The translations under genes were made by a program, and so were the position numbers. 50,226 nucleotides of DNA. Source: Clostridium tyrobutyricum DSM 2637 = ATCC 25755 = JCM 11008. GTDB taxonomy: Bacteria > Bacillota > Clostridia > Clostridiales > Clostridiaceae. Below, in pieces: positions 25,423 to 34,192 of this stretch. Numbering within the stretch: position 1 is the first letter of the stretch; the number at the start of each line of letters is the position of its first letter. Location: the NCBI RefSeq assembly GCF_000359585.1, contig NZ_APMH01000015.1, forward strand, positions 1 through 50,226, read 5' to 3'. The notes below the pieces were generated by a model. The model made no database searches. It was given only the letters and a program-made list of their open reading frames with translations, and was not told the DNA's origin.

Positions 25423-25551
25423 TGAAATCACCTCGTACTTTTTTATAGTTGATAAATTTTCTAAATATAACCTTATTTTATAATAACTATAGATAAAAAG
25501 TAAATATAAATGCTATAATATACTTAATATAAGTATGTAATGGAGGTATGC

Positions 25552-25923
25552 ATGTTGAAATTTAAATTTGACCATAATAATATAAATGTATTAAATTTAG
25601 AGAAAACAGTAAAATTTTATGAAGAGGCTTTAGGATTCAGGGAAATAGGAAGAAAAATTCCAGATGACAATAGTTTTATACTTGTGTTTATGGGAGATGG
25701 GCAGAGTAACTATAAAATTGAGCTTACATGGCTTAGAGATAGAAAGAAACCTTACAACCTAGGAGACAATGAGATACATATGGCAGTTACAGTAGATGAT
25801 TTTGATGCTGCATATAAACATCATAAGGAAATGGGATGTATATGTTATGAAAATAAAAAGATGGGACTTTATTTTATAGCTGATCCTGATGGATATTGGA
25901 CTGAAATATTACCTGCGAGATAA
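25552..25923 (+). CDS. Glyoxalase-fold protein (lactoylglutathione lyase-like)
   Basis: A 123-residue single vicinal-oxygen-chelate protein made of two beta-alpha-beta-beta-beta units. Likely metal ligands are His in FDHNNINV, Glu in KIELTW, His in EIHMAVTV and Glu in YWTEILPAR, the glyoxalase I order. It may detoxify methylglyoxal with a thiol other than glutathione, which is not expected in clostridia; that is inference. GGAGG at 25542-25546 favours ATG 25552; the upstream ATG 25540 overlaps it. TATAAT at 25514-25519 may be the promoter -10. It is a single gene. Confidence 0.85.
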   Translation: MLKFKFDHNNINVLNLEKTVKFYEEALGFREIGRKIPDDNSFILVFMGDGQSNYKIELTWLRDRKKPYNLGDNEIHMAVTVDDFDAAYKHHKEMGCICYENKKMGLYFIADPDGYWTEILPAR

Positions 25924-25991
25924 TTGTAAATTGCATCAAGTTGTGTTAAACTGATATTGTATTGTTTTATGGATAAAATTAAATAGGATTT

Positions 25992-26078
25992 GTTACTGGG
26001 TGTGCCATATGGCTGAGAGGGATTTATATCTCAAACCTTAGAACCTGATGTAGTTAATTCTACCGTAGGGAAGGTAAT
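25992..26078 (+). promoter_or_regulatory. TPP (thi-box) riboswitch aptamer upstream of thiC
   Basis: The universal blocks are present in order: GGGTGTGCC, GGCTGAGAGGG, ACCTTAGAACCTGATG, and ACCGTAGGGAAGG. A P1 stem forms between TTAC (25993) and GGTAA (26077). Thiamine pyrophosphate binding would lower expression of thiC. Confidence 0.93.
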
Positions 26079-26104
26079 ATATAATTAAATTCATTGTTAT
26101 ATAT

Positions 26105-26135
26105 TCAGCTTTCCTTTTGGCAAGCTGATTTTTAT
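26105..26135 (+). terminator. Expression-platform terminator of the TPP riboswitch
   Basis: TCAGCTT (26105-26111) pairs with AAGCTGA (26122-26128), followed by TTTTTATTTA. It lies between the aptamer and thiC, as in Gram-positive attenuating thi-boxes. Confidence 0.8.
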
Positions 26136-26190
26136 TTATAGGTCTATACATCATATCCAGTAGCACTAAATAAATGGAGGTGCAAATAAT

Positions 26191-27492
26191 ATGAATTATT
26201 CAACTCAAATGGATGCTGCTAAAAAGGGAATAGTTACTAGAGAAATGAAGAGAGTAGCTGAAAAAGAAAATATGGAAGTAAAAAAACTTATGGAACTAGT
26301 TGCCAAAGGACAGGTCGCAATTCCAGCAAATAAAAATCATAAATCACTTGATCCTGAAGGTGTAGGAAGTGGCCTTAAGACTAAAATAAATGTAAATTTG
26401 GGAATATCAAAAGACTGTTATGACATTGATTTAGAGCTTGAAAAAGTAAAAAAAGCCATTGATATGAAAGCGGAAGCTATAATGGATTTGAGTTCTTTTG
26501 GAAAAACAGCAGAATTTAGACAAAAGGTTATAAATATAAGCAGTGCAATGATAGGCACTGTTCCAATGTACGATGTAGTTGGCCTTTATGATAAAGAACT
26601 CAAGGATCTTACAGAAAAAGAGATTCTTCAAGTCATTGAAAACCAGGCCAAAGAGGGTGTGGACTTTATGACTATCCACGCTGGTATAAACAGGGCTACG
26701 GCGGAAGTATTCAAGAGAAATAAAAGGCGTATGAACATAGTTTCAAGAGGAGGATCACTTATATATGCATGGATGCAGTTGAATAACAAGGAAAATCCTT
26801 TTTATGAATACTTTGATGAAGTACTTGATATATGCGCCAAATATGATGTTACTATAAGTCTTGGAGATGCCTGCAGACCAGGATGTGTTTCAGATGCCAC
26901 AGATGCAGTTCAAATAACAGAACTTATAGCTCTCGGAGAACTTACTAAAAGAGCATGGGAAAAAAATGTACAAGTTATGATAGAAGGACCTGGCCATATG
27001 GCATTAAATGAAATAAAGGCAAACATGGTATTTGAAAAGAAGTTATGCCATAATGCACCTTTCTATGTACTTGGACCATTGGTTACGGATATTGCACCGG
27101 GATATGATCATATTACAAGTGCCATAGGCGGAGCTATTGCAGCCTCATATGGAGCAGATTTTCTATGTTATGTAACTCCAGCTGAACATTTGAGACTTCC
27201 TACACTTGATGATATGAAAGAGGGGATTATAGCCGCTAGAATAGCTGCTCATGCGGCAGATATAGCAAAAGGTGTAAAAGGTGCTGTTGAATGGGATAAT
27301 AAGATGGCAGATGCAAGACAAAAGCTTGATTGGGAAGAAACTTTTAAACTGTCTATTGATCCCGAAAAGGCTATGAGATATAGAAAAGAGTCTACTCCGG
27401 AATGTGATGATACTTGTACCATGTGCGGAAAAATGTGTGCCGTTAGAAATATGAACAAGGTTATGGGCGGAGAAGATGTAAATATACTTTAA
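26191..27492 (+). CDS. thiC: Phosphomethylpyrimidine synthase ThiC
   Basis: A 433-residue radical-SAM enzyme that turns aminoimidazole ribotide into hydroxymethylpyrimidine phosphate for thiamine synthesis. The family segments [18 protein letters not shown] and [19 protein letters not shown] are complete, and the C-terminal cluster motif is [12 protein letters not shown], the CxxCxxxC form seen in the shorter bacterial/archaeal ThiC type without the long N-terminal domain of the E. coli enzyme. Length fits that short class. TPP riboswitch control immediately upstream supports the call. ATG 26191 follows GGAGG. Other thi genes are not adjacent. Confidence 0.97.
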   Translation: MNYSTQMDAAKKGIVTREMKRVAEKENMEVKKLMELVAKGQVAIPANKNHKSLDPEGVGSGLKTKINVNLGISKDCYDIDLELEKVKKAIDMKAEAIMDLSSFGKTAEFRQKVINISSAMIGTVPMYDVVGLYDKELKDLTEKEILQVIENQAKEGVDFMTIHAGINRATAEVFKRNKRRMNIVSRGGSLIYAWMQLNNKENPFYEYFDEVLDICAKYDVTISLGDACRPGCVSDATDAVQITELIALGELTKRAWEKNVQVMIEGPGHMALNEIKANMVFEKKLCHNAPFYVLGPLVTDIAPGYDHITSAIGGAIAASYGADFLCYVTPAEHLRLPTLDDMKEGIIAARIAAHAADIAKGVKGAVEWDNKMADARQKLDWEETFKLSIDPEKAMRYRKESTPECDDTCTMCGKMCAVRNMNKVMGGEDVNIL

Positions 27493-27566
27493 ATTACTCT
27501 ATTTGTTACGTTTAAAATCCTCCAAGCTGGATATAATTATAAAAAAACAGTTGGGAGGTAAATAAG

Positions 27567-27899
27567 TTGAATAATGTAACTCTTATAGGTAGATTGACTG
27601 GAGATGCAGATCTCATAAAAATAGAAAATAGCAAGAGAAGTATTCTGAGATTTGTATTGGCAGTGGATAAAGGATTTGTGAATAAAGAAGGACAAAGGAG
27701 GGCTGATTTTATTTCTGTATCTTATTTTAGTGGAGGAGCAGAAAAACTTCAGCAGTATCTGACAAAGGGAAGACTTTTAGGTGTTACAGGAAAGATAACC
27801 ACTAAAAGTTATGTAAAGGACAGTGTAAAAAAGTACTACACCAATGTAGAAGCTGATACTATTCAATTTTTGGAATATAAAAAGGAAACTCTGGCTTAA
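27567..27899 (+). CDS. ssb: Short single-stranded DNA-binding protein
   Basis: A 110-residue protein consisting of an OB fold only (NNVTLIGRLTGDADL...RFVLAVDKGF...DFISVSYFSGGAEKLQQYLTKGRLLGVTGKI). The disordered linker and acidic DDDIPF tail of housekeeping SSB are missing; the C-terminus is FLEYKKETLA. It therefore binds ssDNA but probably does not recruit the usual partners. It is likely an accessory paralogue, as in competence or recombination, with the main ssb elsewhere by rpsR. Start is TTG at 27567 after GGGAGG. It is a single gene closed by a terminator. Confidence 0.88.
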   Translation: MNNVTLIGRLTGDADLIKIENSKRSILRFVLAVDKGFVNKEGQRRADFISVSYFSGGAEKLQQYLTKGRLLGVTGKITTKSYVKDSVKKYYTNVEADTIQFLEYKKETLA

Positions 27900-27914
27900 A
27901 TCAATTTTTAAGTA

Positions 27915-27947
27915 TAAAAAGTCGAACTCTATATGTTCGGCTTTTTT
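27915..27947 (+). terminator. Intrinsic terminator after ssb
   Basis: AAAAAGTCGAAC pairs with GTTCGGCTTTTT with one wobble; T-run to 27947. Confidence 0.85.
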
Positions 27948-27958
27948 ATATACTGTAA

Positions 27959-27986
27959 TTGACAGTGATATATAATTGCTGATAAT
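27959..27986 (+). promoter_or_regulatory. Promoter of the small protein / flagellin unit
   Basis: Perfect TTGACA (27959-27964), 16-bp spacer, GATAAT (27981-27986), about 60 bp upstream of the TTG at 28048. This is a sigma-A pattern; no sigma-D motif (TAAA-N15-GCCGATAT-like) was found here. Confidence 0.55.
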
Positions 27987-28047
27987 ATTAAGTATATAAT
28001 AATATATGTTATTAAAGTTTCAAAGTAAGTCGAGGGTGGGGAGAAGT

Positions 28048-28386
28048 TTGGACCAAAATGAAAAAGTATTAATTAGTAGAGAATGTATAGAAAAGATAAG
28101 AACGGAGTTAAAAATTATAAAGGTAAATACCAATAATAGAAATTTTAAAAAAGATGTATCTAAATTATTGGATATGCTTGAAAGTGAATTAAATTATGAT
28201 AATATATCTCTTAAAGAAAAGATATTTAGTAAGATGAAGGAAACTAAAAATTCGGATCCAAGTATGAATGCAAATTTGTATATATTGTATCGCAATCTGG
28301 TAAATGGTCGTATAACTGAAGAAGAAGCACTTGAATTATATAATATGTATATAAAGATAGAACCTTATGATAAAACAATAGAATAA
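28048..28386 (+). CDS. Small protein of unknown function preceding flagellin
   Basis: A 112-residue soluble, mostly helical protein with no signal or membrane span. It contains a helix-rich charged segment (KKDVSKLLDMLESELNY) and a C-terminal part with NLVNGRITEEEALELYNMYI, which has the look of a short protein-protein interaction helix pair. Not recognised. TTG 28048 lies 6 nt after GGGGAG (28037-28042); in-frame ATG 28006 lacks a site. It is 45 bp from the flagellin gene with no terminator between, so a flagellar link such as chaperone or regulator is possible, on context only. Confidence 0.65.
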   Translation: MDQNEKVLISRECIEKIRTELKIIKVNTNNRNFKKDVSKLLDMLESELNYDNISLKEKIFSKMKETKNSDPSMNANLYILYRNLVNGRITEEEALELYNMYIKIEPYDKTIE

Positions 28387-28431
28387 ACAATTTATTTATA
28401 TTTTAAATTATATAAAGAGGAAGTGAATTTT

Positions 28432-29277
28432 ATGAGAATAAGTTATAACATGCCGGCGCTTACAATGCATTTACTCCAAAATCAAGCTCTAAATAGGCAG
28501 AGCGGAAATTCACTTAGAATATCAAGTGGATATAAAGTAATAACTGCTAAAGATAATCCTACAGCTCTTGTACAAAGTGAAAATATAAGAATGCAAATTT
28601 CAGGACTTCAAGTTGCATCAAGAAATGTTCAAGATGGCGTAAGTATGCTTCAGACTGCAGAAGGTGGACTTCAGGAAATAACAAGTATGGCTCAGAGAAT
28701 AAGGCAGCTTAGTGTCCAGGCAGGCAGTGGCTCAGTTACAGATAGTGATAAACAGAAAATACAAGGTGAGATAGATCAGATGATAGATGGTATAGATTCC
28801 ATTGCAAAAGGCACAGAATTCAATGGACTAAAATTACTTAGCCAAAAAAATACATTAACTATGCCAGTAGGTGCCAATGCTGGGGAAAGTGTTGATATAC
28901 CTCAGATAGATTTGAGTAATAGTGGAGATAGTTCAATTTCAAGTTTATATACTATAAAGTCAGGGGGAGATAATGATATATTAAGCGGAGATATTCAAGA
29001 TTCCTTAGATACTATAGATGAAACTATAAATACAATAATTTCTACTAGAAGCCAGTATGGTGCATTGGAAAATAGATTTGAAAGCAATTATAATAATATA
29101 CAGGATTTAAATGAACAGATGACAAGTGCTGATAGTAGTATAAGAGATTCTGATATGGGTGAAGAAATAATGAACTATTCCAAGGAGGACATAATTGTTC
29201 AGGCATCCAATGCTATGATTGCACAGGCGAATAAATTGCCGCAAGATATACTGAGTATACTAAATAATATAAAATAG
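28432..29277 (+). CDS. Divergent flagellin-like filament protein
   Basis: A 281-residue protein made only of the conserved D0/D1 helical regions. The N-terminal part reads RISYNMPALTMHLLQN, then NSLRISSGYKVITAKDNPTA where canonical flagellin has RLSSGLRIN-AADDAAGLA; the C-terminal part has SRSQYGALENRFESNYNN and ends ASNAMIAQANKLPQDILSIL rather than QANQ-PQ-VL-LL. The middle is short, so no surface D2/D3 domain. It is probably a minor or alternative flagellin, or a structural relative such as a junction protein. ATG 28432 is used; GTG 28423 overlaps the GAGGAAGTG ribosome site. It sits upstream of flgB but its terminator separates it from the operon. Confidence 0.8.
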   Translation: MRISYNMPALTMHLLQNQALNRQSGNSLRISSGYKVITAKDNPTALVQSENIRMQISGLQVASRNVQDGVSMLQTAEGGLQEITSMAQRIRQLSVQAGSGSVTDSDKQKIQGEIDQMIDGIDSIAKGTEFNGLKLLSQKNTLTMPVGANAGESVDIPQIDLSNSGDSSISSLYTIKSGGDNDILSGDIQDSLDTIDETINTIISTRSQYGALENRFESNYNNIQDLNEQMTSADSSIRDSDMGEEIMNYSKEDIIVQASNAMIAQANKLPQDILSILNNIK

Positions 29278-29294
29278 TCATGTTTATGACAATT

Positions 29295-29327
29295 AAAGAT
29301 ACTTGTCTTATGGTCAGGTATCTTTTT
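29295..29327 (+). terminator. Intrinsic terminator after the flagellin-like gene
   Basis: AAAGATACTTG (29295-29305) pairs with CAGGTATCTTT with one wobble, followed by a T-run to 29327. Confidence 0.85.
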
Positions 29328-29494
29328 ATTTATGAAAAATAACATTTATCTTAAAAATAATAGTATTTTATCAATATTTTAACAAAAAACATGAAATAAA
29401 CATTTGAAAAATGTCAATAAATTTAAAACATAATAATTTTAGCCATAGAATTTAATTAGTAATTATGATAAAATTAAATATATTTATAACAGAT

Positions 29495-29523
29495 TTGACA
29501 TAATTTTAATATAAAATTAAATT
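29495..29523 (+). promoter_or_regulatory. Candidate promoter of the flagellar operon
   Basis: Perfect TTGACA (29495-29500), 17-bp spacer, TAAATT (29518-29523), about 42 bp before the flgB start. The rest of 29328-29564 is very AT-rich; no c-di-GMP riboswitch blocks were seen, unlike the flgB leader of C. difficile. Confidence 0.45.
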
Positions 29524-29564
29524 TGATTTAAGGTTTTTTTTAACTCGAAAGAAGGCGTAATGAA

Positions 29565-29966
29565 TTGAACATATCAAATATTTCAAATGATCAATTAACA
29601 GACAATTTACTCGGTGGGGGATTAGATGCGGCATCAGCTAGAAGCAGCGCTATATCAAATAATATAGCCAATATCAATACTAAAGGGTATAAAAGGCAAT
29701 ATGTAACCTTTGAGGAAAACCTTAAGCAAAGTATGGATAATATCCAGTTGAAAAAAGACGATACAAGGCATATCGGTTTGGGTAATGATCAGGGTTCTAT
29801 AACTACACATACTGATAATTCTACAAGCATGAGAGATGATGGCAACAATGTGGATATTAATGTGGAGACGGTAAATCAGGCTGCAAATGAGCTTATGTAT
29901 AATTCACTTATTACTTTGGAGAATAACAGATTGAATATGAGAAAATCTGTAATAATGGGAAATTAG
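29565..29966 (+). CDS. flgB: Flagellar basal-body rod protein FlgB
   Basis: A 133-residue proximal rod subunit exported by the flagellar type III system. The N-terminal rod motif is seen as LDAASARSSAISNNIANINT, and the C-terminal helix as VETVNQAANELMYNSLITLENNRLNM. Start is TTG 29565 with GAAGG about 9 nt upstream; no ATG is better placed. It opens the 20-kb operon, and flgC follows after 12 bp. Confidence 0.95.
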   Translation: MNISNISNDQLTDNLLGGGLDAASARSSAISNNIANINTKGYKRQYVTFEENLKQSMDNIQLKKDDTRHIGLGNDQGSITTHTDNSTSMRDDGNNVDINVETVNQAANELMYNSLITLENNRLNMRKSVIMGN

Positions 29967-29978
29967 GAGAGTGATTTT

Positions 29979-30410
29979 ATGATTCAAGCTTTTAATACTA
30001 TGAGAATAAGCGCAAGCGGACTTTCGGCAGAGAGTCTTAGAATGGATACAATATCATCCAATATGGCAAATGCTGAGACTACTCATGGAGCAAATGGACA
30101 ACCATACAGGAGAAAGGTGGCAGTCTTTCAGGAAAATTTAAACAGAGAGTTAAGTAAAGACGGAAAATATGAGAATGTACCTATGGGGGTAAAGGCTGTT
30201 GGTGTAGAAAATGACAACTCATCTTTCAGAAGGGTTTATGAACCATCAAATCCTGATGCAGATGCTCAGGGATATGTTTTAATGCCCAATGTAAATATAT
30301 TGAATGAAATGGCTGACATGATGACTGCAACCAGGTCATATGAAGCTAATGTAAGTGCTATTAATTCTGAAAAGTCTATGTTTTCAAAAGCTCTTGAAAT
30401 AGGAAAATAG
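29979..30410 (+). CDS. flgC: Flagellar basal-body rod protein FlgC
   Basis: A 143-residue rod subunit with motif [20 protein letters not shown] near the N-terminus and the C-terminal [25 protein letters not shown] helix typical of rod/hook axial proteins. AGGAGAG precedes ATG 29979. fliE follows after 14 bp. Confidence 0.96.
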   Translation: MIQAFNTMRISASGLSAESLRMDTISSNMANAETTHGANGQPYRRKVAVFQENLNRELSKDGKYENVPMGVKAVGVENDNSSFRRVYEPSNPDADAQGYVLMPNVNILNEMADMMTATRSYEANVSAINSEKSMFSKALEIGK

Positions 30411-30424
30411 GAGGATATGTACAT

Positions 30425-30757
30425 ATGAAAATAAATGGATACACGCCAAATACAGATATATTTAAGAATGTAACTGGAAATACTTCCAGTTTGGATTTAT
30501 ACGATGATAATAATGGAGCAAATAATGTAAATGGAGTATCTGATTTTGGTAATCTGTTAAAGAATAAACTTGATGAAGTGAACAATGATCAGGTAAAGGC
30601 AGACAACAGTATACAATCATTTATAAGTGGAGATAAAACGGATATACATAATGTTATGCTTGATTCAGAACAGGCTAAAATGTCACTGGAACTTGCAGTT
30701 CAAATGAGAAACAAGCTTGTTGAGGCATATCAGGAGCTTAATAGAACACAGTTATGA
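30425..30757 (+). CDS. fliE: MS-ring/rod junction protein FliE
   Basis: A 110-residue protein that joins the rod to the MS ring. The C-terminal half carries the family pattern: FGNLLKNKLDEVNNDQVKAD, IHNVMLDSEQAKMSLELAVQMRNKLVEAYQELNRTQL. The N-terminal 40 residues are variable. ATG 30425 is preceded by AGGAGG. Position between flgC and fliF is standard. Confidence 0.95.
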   Translation: MKINGYTPNTDIFKNVTGNTSSLDLYDDNNGANNVNGVSDFGNLLKNKLDEVNNDQVKADNSIQSFISGDKTDIHNVMLDSEQAKMSLELAVQMRNKLVEAYQELNRTQL

Positions 30758-30772
30758 AGGAGCGCTTAATGA

Positions 30773-32386
30773 ATGGCTAAGCTATCACAATTCTTTAAAA
30801 ATTTAAAAGATAAATGGAAACAGTCGAGTAACAATAAAAAGGCAGCTGTTATTATTGTATGTATAGCAATTATAGGAGCACTGGTATTTGCGGGAATATC
30901 CTTAGGAAAGACTAAATATGCTGTATTGTTTTCCAATTTGAATTCTACGGATTCAGCATCTATTTATAAACAATTGCAAAGTGACAAAGTAGATGTGAAA
31001 GTAGAAGGAAACTCAATACTTGTTCCTAAGGATCAAGTGGATAAGATAAGAATGCAGACTCTTTCTGAAGTCCAACTTACTAACGGAAGCCAAGGGTTTG
31101 AATTATTGGATAAAAGTAAATTTGGGGAAACAGATCAGCAGTTTAAAGTTGATTATCAGAGAGCTCTTCAGGGAGAGCTTGAGAGAACCATAAAATCAAT
31201 GTCTCAAGTTAGTGATGCAAGGGTACATCTTGTACTTCCTGATGATACTGAATTTGTAAAGGATACTACACCGGGAAGTGCCTCGGTAACAATAAAATTA
31301 AAAGCTGGGCAGCAGTTAAGTCAGGATCAGGTTAAAGCATTGGTTGAATTGGTATCTGGAAGTGTAAAGAATGTACCCAAGCAAAATGTAGAAATAGTAG
31401 ACAGCAATATGAACCTTTTATCAAGAAATTTATATCAAAGCAATAATGGAAATAGTAGTGATTCTGATAGTTCTTCCGATTCGGATACTTCAGTTGAAAA
31501 ACAACAGAAATTGCAGCAGGATTATGAAAATGATCTTCAAAAAAAGCTTCTCTCCATGTTAGAATCTGTATATGGAAAAGATAAAGTTAAAGTTACAGTA
31601 AATGCAGATTTGGATTTTGATGCAGTTCAGCAGGATTCTACAACTTATGATAAAAATAACGTAGTAGTAAGTGAGCACACTATAAATTCCACGAATACAG
31701 ATGGTGGCACAAATAATACTGGAACAAGCCCTGTGGACAATAATATGAGCAATACTACTGCTTCAAACACAAATAATGGCAATTCAACAAGCAATGAAGT
31801 TACAAGAAATTATGATGTGCCTAAAGTGGAACAAAAGACCATAAAGGCTCCAGGAAGTGTGAAAAGACTTACAACTTCAGTGGCATTGGATGGAAATGTA
31901 GATGATGCAACAAGGACTGCCATAAGAAATCTTGCAGTTTCATCAATAGGATACAATGCAACAAGAGGAGATACTATAAGTGTAGAATCAATTCCTTTTG
32001 ATACTACAGCACAGGATAATGCTAAAAAGGATTTAAATGCAATGCAGCAGGCAGAGAGTACAGCCAAACGAAACAAGATAATAATGATAGGAGCAATAGC
32101 TGGGGCTATATTGATAGCAGCAATAGTAGGTTTTATATTGTGGAGAAGAAAACATGCTGAAGATGATGAAATTTTTGATGAAGATATAAGCCCTCAGGGG
32201 ATAGATACTGTTATAGGAGATAATGACATGACACAGGAACAGCCTAAACCTAAATTCAAACCAGTGGAGTTTGAAGAAGAAAATGAGGATACTCACGTTG
32301 AAAATGAAATAAAGAAATATGCAAAAGAAAAGCCGGATCAGGTTGCTGATATAATCAAATCATGGTTAGCAGAAGATGAGAGGTGA
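30773..32386 (+). CDS. fliF: Flagellar MS-ring protein FliF
   Basis: A 537-residue membrane protein that forms the MS ring. Span 1 is at about 24-45 (AAVIIVCIAIIGALVFAGI), followed by ring-building motifs (the EVQLTNGSQGFELLDKS and KVDYQRALQGELERTI regions), a Ser/Asn/Thr-rich low-complexity loop (about 225-345), then span 2 (about 437-460) and a cytoplasmic tail ending with the FliG-binding helix near DIIKSWLAEDE. It is the first membrane platform of basal body assembly. fliG follows 6 bp later. The ribosome site is GGAG about 12 nt before ATG 30773. Confidence 0.97.
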   Translation: MAKLSQFFKNLKDKWKQSSNNKKAAVIIVCIAIIGALVFAGISLGKTKYAVLFSNLNSTDSASIYKQLQSDKVDVKVEGNSILVPKDQVDKIRMQTLSEVQLTNGSQGFELLDKSKFGETDQQFKVDYQRALQGELERTIKSMSQVSDARVHLVLPDDTEFVKDTTPGSASVTIKLKAGQQLSQDQVKALVELVSGSVKNVPKQNVEIVDSNMNLLSRNLYQSNNGNSSDSDSSSDSDTSVEKQQKLQQDYENDLQKKLLSMLESVYGKDKVKVTVNADLDFDAVQQDSTTYDKNNVVVSEHTINSTNTDGGTNNTGTSPVDNNMSNTTASNTNNGNSTSNEVTRNYDVPKVEQKTIKAPGSVKRLTTSVALDGNVDDATRTAIRNLAVSSIGYNATRGDTISVESIPFDTTAQDNAKKDLNAMQQAESTAKRNKIIMIGAIAGAILIAAIVGFILWRRKHAEDDEIFDEDISPQGIDTVIGDNDMTQEQPKPKFKPVEFEEENEDTHVENEIKKYAKEKPDQVADIIKSWLAEDER

Positions 32387-32392
32387 TGTAAA

Positions 32393-33409
32393 ATGTCTAA
32401 AGATATTCAGCAATTAACTGGTGTACAAAAGGCGGCCATACTCTTTATAACGCTAGGTCCTGAGGCGGCTTCAGGAATAATCAAAAAATTGCCTGAACCA
32501 GAGATACAAAAAATAACTTATGAAATAGCAAATATATCTTCTGTAAAGTCAGATCAAAAAAAAGAAATACTTACGGAATTTATTCAGATAAACAAAGCCA
32601 AGGACTATCTCATAGAGGGCGGAATTGAATATGCCAAAAGTCTTCTATCAAAAGCACTTGGAAATCAGAGAGCTATGGAGATATTGGATAAGGTAACAGA
32701 AGCAACCCAGAAATTCAGACCTTTTGCTATAGCTAGAAAGGCAGATGCCCATCAGCTTTTAAATATAATATCAGATGAGCATCCACAAACTATAGCACTC
32801 ATACTATGTTATCTTCAACCAGATAAGGCTGGGCAGATATTGTCCGCCCTACCTGAAAATATTCAGGCAGAGGTAGCATATAGAATAGCAACTATGAGAA
32901 ATACATCGCATATGGTTGTGAAAGAAATAGAAAAAGTTCTGGATGGAAAATTGTCATCTGTAGTTAAATCTGATATGAAGATAATTGGTGGAGTTTCAAC
33001 AATTGTAGATATACTCAATCAAGTTGATAGAAATACAGAAAAGAATATTACAGAAGGTCTTGAAAAAGAAGATGCAGAATTGGCCGAAAAAGTCAAGGAT
33101 TCCATGTTTGTATTTGAAGATATCATTACGTTGGATGATGTATCAATACAGAGAGTTTTAAGAGAGGTAGATACAAAAGAACTTGCACTTGCACTTAAAG
33201 GTTGTTCAGAAGAAGTTGCAGATTGTATATTCAGGAACCAGTCAAAGAGAGCTTCTGCTGCACTGAAAGAAGATATAGAATTTTTGGGACCTGTTAGACT
33301 TATGGATGTAGAAAAGTCACAGCAGAAGATAGTCAATATAATAAGAAGACTGGATGAATCAGGAGAAATAGTATTATCAAGAGGTGGAGAAGATGCAATC
33401 GTCGTATAA
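32393..33409 (+). CDS. fliG: Flagellar motor switch protein FliG
   Basis: A 338-residue rotor protein. The N-terminal domain binds FliF (TGVQKAAILFITLGPEAAS), the middle domain has the EHPQT motif (SDEHPQTIALILCYL), and the C-terminal torque domain includes the charged helix DVSIQRVLREVDTKELALALKG and the conserved NQSKRASAALKEDIEFLGPVR. Key charged residues for the MotA interface look conserved. MotA and MotB are not encoded here. Its last 17 bases overlap fliH. Confidence 0.97.
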   Translation: MSKDIQQLTGVQKAAILFITLGPEAASGIIKKLPEPEIQKITYEIANISSVKSDQKKEILTEFIQINKAKDYLIEGGIEYAKSLLSKALGNQRAMEILDKVTEATQKFRPFAIARKADAHQLLNIISDEHPQTIALILCYLQPDKAGQILSALPENIQAEVAYRIATMRNTSHMVVKEIEKVLDGKLSSVVKSDMKIIGGVSTIVDILNQVDRNTEKNITEGLEKEDAELAEKVKDSMFVFEDIITLDDVSIQRVLREVDTKELALALKGCSEEVADCIFRNQSKRASAALKEDIEFLGPVRLMDVEKSQQKIVNIIRRLDESGEIVLSRGGEDAIVV

Positions 33410-34169
33410 AGTCATATTAAAAGGTGAAAGCATTGAGAGAACACATACAAAAAAGATACTTACTGACTATACAAGTAAAAAGAAACCTGAAGAAAATGCA
33501 GAAATGGAAATGCATCAAGGTGTAAATAGTTATGAAAATCTAGAAAAAACTATTTTAGAAGATGCAAACAGAAAAAAAGAAAGAATATTGAATGATGCTT
33601 ATGAAAGAGCATCTCAGATAGAAAAACAGGCTAAAGATAATGGATATAATGAAGGTTACAATGTAGGAATGAAAAAGGGCAGGGAAGATGGATATAAGTC
33701 TGCTTATGAAGATGGATATAAGAAAAATTTTGATAAAGCTAAAAAACAGGGTGAAGAGATAAGGAAAAATGCTGAAAATGTATTAAATAGTGCAGTACAG
33801 GAAAAGGAAAACTATTTAAAAGAAAAAGAAATTCAAATAAAACAGACTATAGTAAATGCAGTGGAAAATATATTGAGGCATGAAATTATGGACAAGGATA
33901 GTTTAAATGATGCTGTATTTGATGCATTAAAGCAGATGAGAAATACAAATACCTTTATAGTGAAAAGCAGAAAAAAGTATTCTTCAGAGTTCAAGAAACA
34001 TGTTGATATATGGAAACAACAGATGCCTTTTAAAGGAGATATATTTGTAATACCCGATGAATCCGTGGAGGAAGGCAGTGCCATTATAGAAAGAGATAAT
34101 GGAAAAATAGTTTTAGGTATAGATATTGCATGTGATAAATTAAAGGAAATACTTGAAAATGAAGGATAA
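33393..34169 (+). CDS. fliH: Flagellar export apparatus regulator FliH
   Basis: A 258-residue cytoplasmic protein that holds the export ATPase FliI. It has a variable N-terminus, a long charged coiled coil (about 55-150) with glycine-rich repeats GYNEGYNVGMKKGREDGYKS that match the FliH GxxxG pattern, and a C-terminal globular part (EEGSAIIERDNGKIVLGIDIACDKL). ATG 33393 is used because GAGGTGG precedes it; GTG 33384 overlaps that site. It overlaps the fliG end. Confidence 0.92.
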   Translation: MQSSYKVILKGESIERTHTKKILTDYTSKKKPEENAEMEMHQGVNSYENLEKTILEDANRKKERILNDAYERASQIEKQAKDNGYNEGYNVGMKKGREDGYKSAYEDGYKKNFDKAKKQGEEIRKNAENVLNSAVQEKENYLKEKEIQIKQTIVNAVENILRHEIMDKDSLNDAVFDALKQMRNTNTFIVKSRKKYSSEFKKHVDIWKQQMPFKGDIFVIPDESVEEGSAIIERDNGKIVLGIDIACDKLKEILENEG

Positions 34170-34192
34170 AGTTTAAAATTGAGGTGAAGTTT

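Noticed and set aside
29328-29564. A c-di-GMP riboswitch before flgB, as in C. difficile
   Set aside because: None of the conserved aptamer blocks is present; the gap is plain AT-rich DNA with a TTGACA-type promoter.
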